Shown here piece after piece: positions 58,421 through 64,000 of a stretch of DNA of 64,000 nucleotides. How positions within the stretch are numbered: position 1 is the first letter of the stretch; every line of letters begins with the position of its first letter. Under the pieces are notes generated by a model, which was given only the letters and a program-made list of their open reading frames with translations, had not been told where the DNA came from and made no database searches. The stretch comes from Ulota crispa. Lineage: Eukaryota; Streptophyta; Bryopsida; Orthotrichales; Orthotrichaceae. Where the stretch lies: positions 26,655,419 to 26,719,418 of the forward strand of contig OY987243.1 in the NCBI GenBank assembly GCA_963920765.1, given 5' to 3'. A program made the position numbers and the translations under genes.

Positions 58421-60799
58421 GTAATTTTTGATTGGGCATGGGAGTAAGTTAGAACTTGAGTGTACATACAATCCTTGAAAATTTCCACCAAACTACGTTA
58501 AAATTTAGATTTGGAAAGTAGATAAAGATGGGGGACATGTAAAGATCCATTCCTCAATTACACCTCTCCCACACAATCAATATTTCAGTAAATTTAAAAT
58601 TTAAAATTACATATGTTAAAAGTTCTAATAATAAAATGAGAATGTATTGGTTTTAGATTAATGGTGAACTTGTGATGATTTTTTTTTAAAAATTCATCAT
58701 AATTTGATGCTTTTTCTAAATGATTTTTTATTAACACTTCTCCTATTCTAATTCATGTCAAGTTTTAGTGCACTGTGTCCCTCTCTATCTACACACAAGT
58801 ATATTTATTTTGTGTTATTTGCTTCGTTTTTTCATTATATTTTTTTGTTAAGCTGTGATTTGATATGAACAATAATTCTATTAATGATAGTGTATTTTTG
58901 GTGTTGATGTAATTTAGTTAAGTAACATTATAAAACTGCATTTTTGTTACTTTGTTTTTTTAAGGTTTTCTAATGTCCATTCAATGATGATGATTTGAGA
59001 TCCTAATTCCAATACATTCAAAAGTAGTTTGATTACAAGATTAGCGTGCGATGCAGCAATGCATGTGAAAATGTGACAACTTAAAATTTGGATGAAACAA
59101 ACAATATTAATGCTTGTAAAAACCTTCAATTGCCCTTGTCCATGCAAATGGTAACTGTTGGAGGAGTTTAACATAATGTTGTAGAAGCATCTACACTAGA
59201 GCATGAAAATTTCTAATATCTCAAAATTTAGGATGGAAAAAATTAAAATTATTGCTTGCACCAACTTTCAAATTGTCTTCATTCCTATAAAACACGTCAA
59301 TGCTTGAAGGAGCAACAATATTGTTTTAACAATTTATGGCTAGTTTTTTACTTCTTATTATTTGAAATATTGTGATTGATTAGAAGTAATTATACTACAT
59401 TGCAAAGGGTGAATGAAAACACAACATGCTTTTCAAATCTAACACCAAAGTACATGGTTTTAATGGAGTTTATTTACACTAGTATAAATGTCTTTGAGAT
59501 CATTTCATTTATAACAAGGCAAGTGTGAGGGCCTATTCAAATTTGATGGTGTTCATCTCATCTTATTTGCTTAAGGAAAGCAAGGGTCTAAGATATATAT
59601 TTTTAAATGTGTTGGTGATTTGTGTGATTGTTTCAAATTCTAGAATAACTACACTAAATAGTGCATTTAAGCTGCAACACATTGATTTCTCAACATCTTA
59701 CAATGCATAAATACTTATTGATACTATATTAATCGTCATCAATAATTATTACAAGAATTTTTTTACAAAGGGCCTTGCAATGATAAAAACAACATAAGTT
59801 TTTTAAAGATAAAAAAGCATGATGGACTTTTAAAATTATGTTAAAGAGTTTTGAAGATACAAAGAAAGAAAAAAATAGAAAAAAATAGTATTAATTACTT
59901 TAACCATCATAACATTCAGTAGCACTTAGCAGGCCTGCCCTCCCTCCAACTGAAAAGTGTGGAATATTCCATACCCATCAATAGTTAAGAGGACACTTGG
60001 TTGAATTTGTCAAAGAGTTTATGAAAGAGAAGCTCAGTTTAGTGCACATACGTTGATGTGGGGGCCAACCATGTTAGATTTTTTTTTTTAACTTTTTTTT
60101 TTTTTGTCATGATGAAGTTTGTGGATGACACCTGAAGAGAGGGAAAGGCAACCTCTCTTCAAGCTACTGAATGTTATGATATGAGATTCCAAGTGGACAT
60201 TAAATTAATGCACAATGATATTGAACTTGGTCTAGGTATAAATCCTCCCAATTCTACAACCTATCTTTCAACCAAGAAACTAGATTTGGGCAGTTCTAGT
60301 GTTTCTTTGCTCAAGTCTTGGAGCAAATCAGTTTTTACTTTTTATAAAAAAAATATCAAATATTAATTCTTTTGGTCCTTTATTACATTATTGAAACAAA
60401 GATAGACCAACCATTTATTATGATTACATTTATTAATCTTTAAGTGCCAAAAGGTGCAATTTCTATGGTATTTTATGTTTATAAAGATACTACCTCTTGT
60501 AGATTCAATTTCACAAAATCACTAATATATGATTTAGGCCCTCAACATATAGTTGTTGTAAATTGACTAAGTCATTAAACAAAGGGAATGTCTAATCCTA
60601 TCTTAATGATGGCAACAAAAATTTATTGACAAAAAATCAATTGATATGCATGAATAAAACAAGGAATGTTGAATTTTTTTGGAATTTATAAACTTGCATT
60701 TAAGATTATGATGTTATTCATGTTGAATACCAATTAGCCACTATATTTTTTGAATTGTATATTAAACATTTGACATATATCAAGTATGCCTTGAACCGG

Positions 60800-61660
60800 G
60801 TTTGTGTATGTCTCTATTCCTCTCCCTCCTTGCCAATACCCCTTGAATTTCAAGTTTTGGGTGATGAACAAACACCCAATGCTTGACACCCAATATTTTG
60901 AAATAGATATTATGAAACCTACAAAGGAGAATTTTTTTTTTAAAAATCCAATGATTTTTCACCCTCTCTTTGGGTGCCTTTTCCTCTCCCTTCCCCTCAC
61001 TTTAACCAAGACTTTAACAAAACTTATGACATTAATAGGGAATTATATCACGAGACACGCAATGCACTCTTTATATTGTAAAAGATAGAAGCGTTAAAAT
61101 TGAATCCTTGTATGTAATGCCAAATTTCCAATCAAACACTTTATGTGAATTTAGAGGGCTGGAGTTTTGAAATAGTGACTAAAGATCAAGTCAATTAAAT
61201 CTCTTGATCAAAATAGTTTGTGAAGAATTGTACTTATAAGTATATACTCATTTTTAAAAGCTTTGATTACTCTAGACATAGAAAATATCACACACTTAAT
61301 TGTAGCAAACATGTCTTGCATGCATTTTGTTACAAGTCTCTTTTCAAGTGACTTTTCACCCTCTCCTCTATCTTTCTTGCTCCCGTTACTTCTCAAATTT
61401 CTTGTCATGTCTTTTCCTCTACCTCCCCCTCCCTTGAATTTTATATTTTGGGTGACTTACAATACAATGAGTTTTTGTAATAGAATTTCAAAGTTATAAA
61501 AACAGATTTTTTTAAAAATCCAATGACTTTCACCCTCCGCCTTGGGATGCCTTTCCTCTCCCTTCCCCTCACTTTAACAAAATTTGTGATGTTAACATGA
61601 ACTTATATTGTGAGTCATCATATCGTGAGACAAGACAACCCACTCTTCATATATAGATGA
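60800..61660. repeat. Imperfect direct duplication, units about 270 bp, about 590 bp apart
   Basis: 60810-61080 and 61395-61665 share, in order, CTCTCCCTCC-like and CCCTTGAATTT blocks, TTTTGGGTGA, TTTTTAAAAATCCAATGA, TTTCACCCTC and CTCTCCCTTCCCCTCACTTT. Spacing between blocks is preserved. Non-coding. Confidence 0.65.
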
Positions 61661-62041
61661 ACCCACTGTTCATTATATAGATGCTTTCAATAATTTAAAA
61701 TAGCGGGATCAACAACAAGGTATATATTTTAGTATTTTAATGTTAGTAATGGAGCCATCAATGGAACAAATTATACTTTGTTGTGAAATTGCACTTTATC
61801 ATTAACATTCTAATAACATTGAAAATGTTACTAAATAAATAAATAAAAATTTGATAACAGAAGCACATTAATTCCTAAAAGTTCAAGTAGTTTTTTTTAG
61901 TGAAAGTCACTATTAACTACCATTTTGGCAAGAATGAGTAGAAAAGTAGGAAATAAAGTTTGTTTTGCAAATTCAACCATAGGATCTTGCCTTAGATTAG
62001 AAGAGGTACTTGTGGGAAAAAATCAAGTCATTCTAGATGGA

Positions 62042-62806
62042 GGATGAATGCAAGGTTGAGTGGCTCAATTTTGGCAAAAGTCCCTATCTTCAAAGTCCCT
62101 TAAGTGGGTTTAAGGATTTTGATTCAAGTGTTAGTTTATAATTGCATCAAGTGTCTTGGCGGCTAAGTGGCCTCTTCATGTCTATAATGGACTTATAAAC
62201 TCAATCCAACGGTTCGATGTCTCCAGATTTGTTCTTTTTGAAATTACCCACTGCTGGTTGTGTTCTAGGGCTTAGATTTAAATCAATCAAAGTTATTCAA
62301 AAAGTCCTTATTGCTAGAGGCGCACCTAGAACTCATAAATTATTCAAATTGAAAAAAGAAAAATTAGAAAAACAAATAAAAACAAAGGAGAAAAAGAACT
62401 CGTAAGATGGAAGGTTTTAAAAGGCCTTAAAAAATCCTTTGCAAACATTCTATACACATTTACAAAACAAAATTATAGTTTTTTAAAATTTAATCCAAAT
62501 ACCCACTACAATCCTTGTCCTTTGTATTCTCTCAAGTAACTATGTTATTTTTAAAAAGTCTTTGAAAAACTTGTTACCAGCAGAAATGTCACACTTGTGT
62601 TTTTTCAAAAGTCCTTTACACTTCCATAAAATGCTAAAGAAGAAACTGAACAACATTATTGTAGTTAGAATGAAGTTTAAATCTCTACAATGGACTTTTT
62701 TATCTTTTTTGAGAATTTCTAATGTACCTTTTAGGCATTTGAAAATTGGATGTGTGCAATTTTTTATAGTGTGACACAATTTTGAGCCACTCAACCATGC
62801 ATTCAC
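62042..62806. repeat. TIR element with about 30-bp ends
   Basis: GATGAATGCAAGGTTGAGTG (then GCTCAATTTTG) at the left and the inverted complement (CAATTTTGAGCC then ACTCAACCATGCATTCACC) at the right, about 765 bp. No transposase-like ORF. I see a single copy in this window. Confidence 0.75.
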
Positions 62807-63287
62807 CCTGGAGAAGAGGGAGATATTTATGTCTAAAGTGAAAAAAAGGCATCTTTTTGTGCTATTCAAAACAATTTAGAAGCCTTTGTCCACACTTACA
62901 TGAGAAATAATACTCTACACAAAATTGAGGTTTATTTTTTCCATGTAGCATACCAAGTTAGGTATGTGTGGGAGAATTTTCAAATCAATTGGAACTATAC
63001 AACACATGGGGGAAAATAGTAAGTAAAAAGAAGTAGAGAATGAGTCAAATCACTAAATTGTTAAGAATTTAATTATTAAAATGGAAAAAATGAAAATCCC
63101 AATGGTTATGATGTTGTGATAAACAATCTATTTCCTGAGGTTTAGTTTTTTTCCAAAATATTAAAAATTGTGAAAAATAAAAGACTTCAAAGTTTATTTT
63201 AGAGTAGAGAATCCATAACTGCTCACAAACTAAAACATCTCATAACTTTCATCTCATTCATTGAAGTTGAATGATTCAAAGCTTCCC

Positions 63288-63312
63288 ATATATATATATA
63301 TATATATATATA
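63288..63312. repeat. (TA)n microsatellite
   Basis: About twelve uninterrupted TA units. Confidence 0.95.
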
Positions 63313-64000
63313 ATCTAAAGAACCAATTTCAATATTATGTTTTTAGAAAATACAAATTTTAAAGAAGTTAAAAAATAATTTATGAAATTTCTTAATATAT
63401 TAATTTTAATAAGTTATTAAAAAGTAGAATACTTTGGGCTGCCTAGATTGCCCTCCCTCCTTTGGGCAGTAGAAATTCTTGCATAAATTCTTAGTCAAAT
63501 GTCAAAATGACAAAAAAATTAAATTCCCGGGTAGATCTTGGAATTCCACACCTTCAATGAAAGTTTAAAAAATTCACAAAAACTAGATTAGCTATAGGTA
63601 CATGCCCGAAATCTCAACTGTCCCCTAGGGGACAACTAGGCCTTTAGGGGTTAAGTATGAGAAAACCAATGAAAAATTATAAAGGTGCAATTTTTCTTAT
63701 AGCAATATAATTTCTTGGAATTGAGAAGAAATTTAAAACTGTCCATTTCAAGTCACTTTAAACTTGTTGTCATTTTTCTATTGGTATTGAGGCTTAGTCA
63801 ATTCTATATTTCAACAATTCAGATTGGAGGTCAAATGATTGTCTTTCCATAAAAATTCTAAATCAATACGGTCGTGACTTTAACCGTTGATAAAGAATTG
63901 CCTCAAATGAAAATAAGAACATAGCTCATTAAATATTTGATTTTTGTTATAAATTAATTCAAGTTGTAGTCCTGACTTCTGACGGGAAATCTTAAACTAA

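Larger units (their letters stand above)
58421..64000. other. AT-rich gene-free interval to the right edge
   Basis: No ORF above 110 codons and none with recognisable homology. Two repeats inside are listed separately. The rest, including 58421-60780 and 62810-64000, shows only AT-rich single-copy texture, poly-T runs and a P-type element fragment near 59645-59780. Confidence 0.6.

Overview
The window reads as nuclear DNA of a land plant: AT-rich, intron-split genes with plant-type GT-AG junctions, about one gene per 15 kb, and gaps crowded with short non-autonomous terminal-inverted-repeat (TIR) DNA elements. Two regulators are typically plant: an HY5-type bZIP factor and a TDY-class MAP kinase. 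A third gene resembles the centriole/basal-body protein LRRCC1/VFL1, which fits a lineage with flagellate sperm (bryophyte, lycophyte, fern or a sperm-swimming gymnosperm). I cannot name the species. No retrotransposon or transposase coding sequence, tRNA, rRNA or CRISPR array was recognised.

Layout. (1) 1-8489, minus: LRR plus coiled-coil gene, eight exons resolved, probably running off the left edge. TIR elements sit in its introns. (2) 8490-13600: its 5' region and a repeat-rich gap with a duplicated leader segment, a hairpin, a 103-131-bp tandem array, a TIR element carrying an insert, and a 600-bp pyrimidine tract. (3) 14216-16946, plus: DUF7086 gene, three exons, 287 codons, with a Q-rich N-terminus. 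Both introns contain local tandem duplications. (4) 16947-33257: no recognisable gene, many TIR elements. (5) 33258-35283, minus: complete HY5-like gene, four coding exons, 171 codons; two of its introns are largely made of TIR elements. (6) 35406-38371, minus: an acidic first coding exon and a possible second exon just upstream of HY5, with three TIR elements between them. (7) 38640-52970: a 36-bp minisatellite and another long element-rich gap with nested insertions. (8) 52971-56748, minus: complete group D MAP kinase, ten coding exons, 537 codons. (9) 56749-64000: its leader/promoter, a GC-rich tandem repeat and AT-rich sequence with a long-TIR element.

Exon joins were worked out by eye. 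Every junction in the four main gene models uses GT-AG and keeps frame. The genes form no evident pathway cluster: HY5 is a light-signalling transcription factor, the MAPK a signalling kinase, the LRR protein a likely centriolar component, and the DUF7086 protein has no known function.

The most unusual feature is the TIR-element population. At least a dozen families occur, several sharing related ends (TTAACCC(C)TAAGCG-like and AAGGTAGGnnCACCCAT-like). They are often nested, abutting, or placed inside introns, so several relative insertion orders can be read directly.
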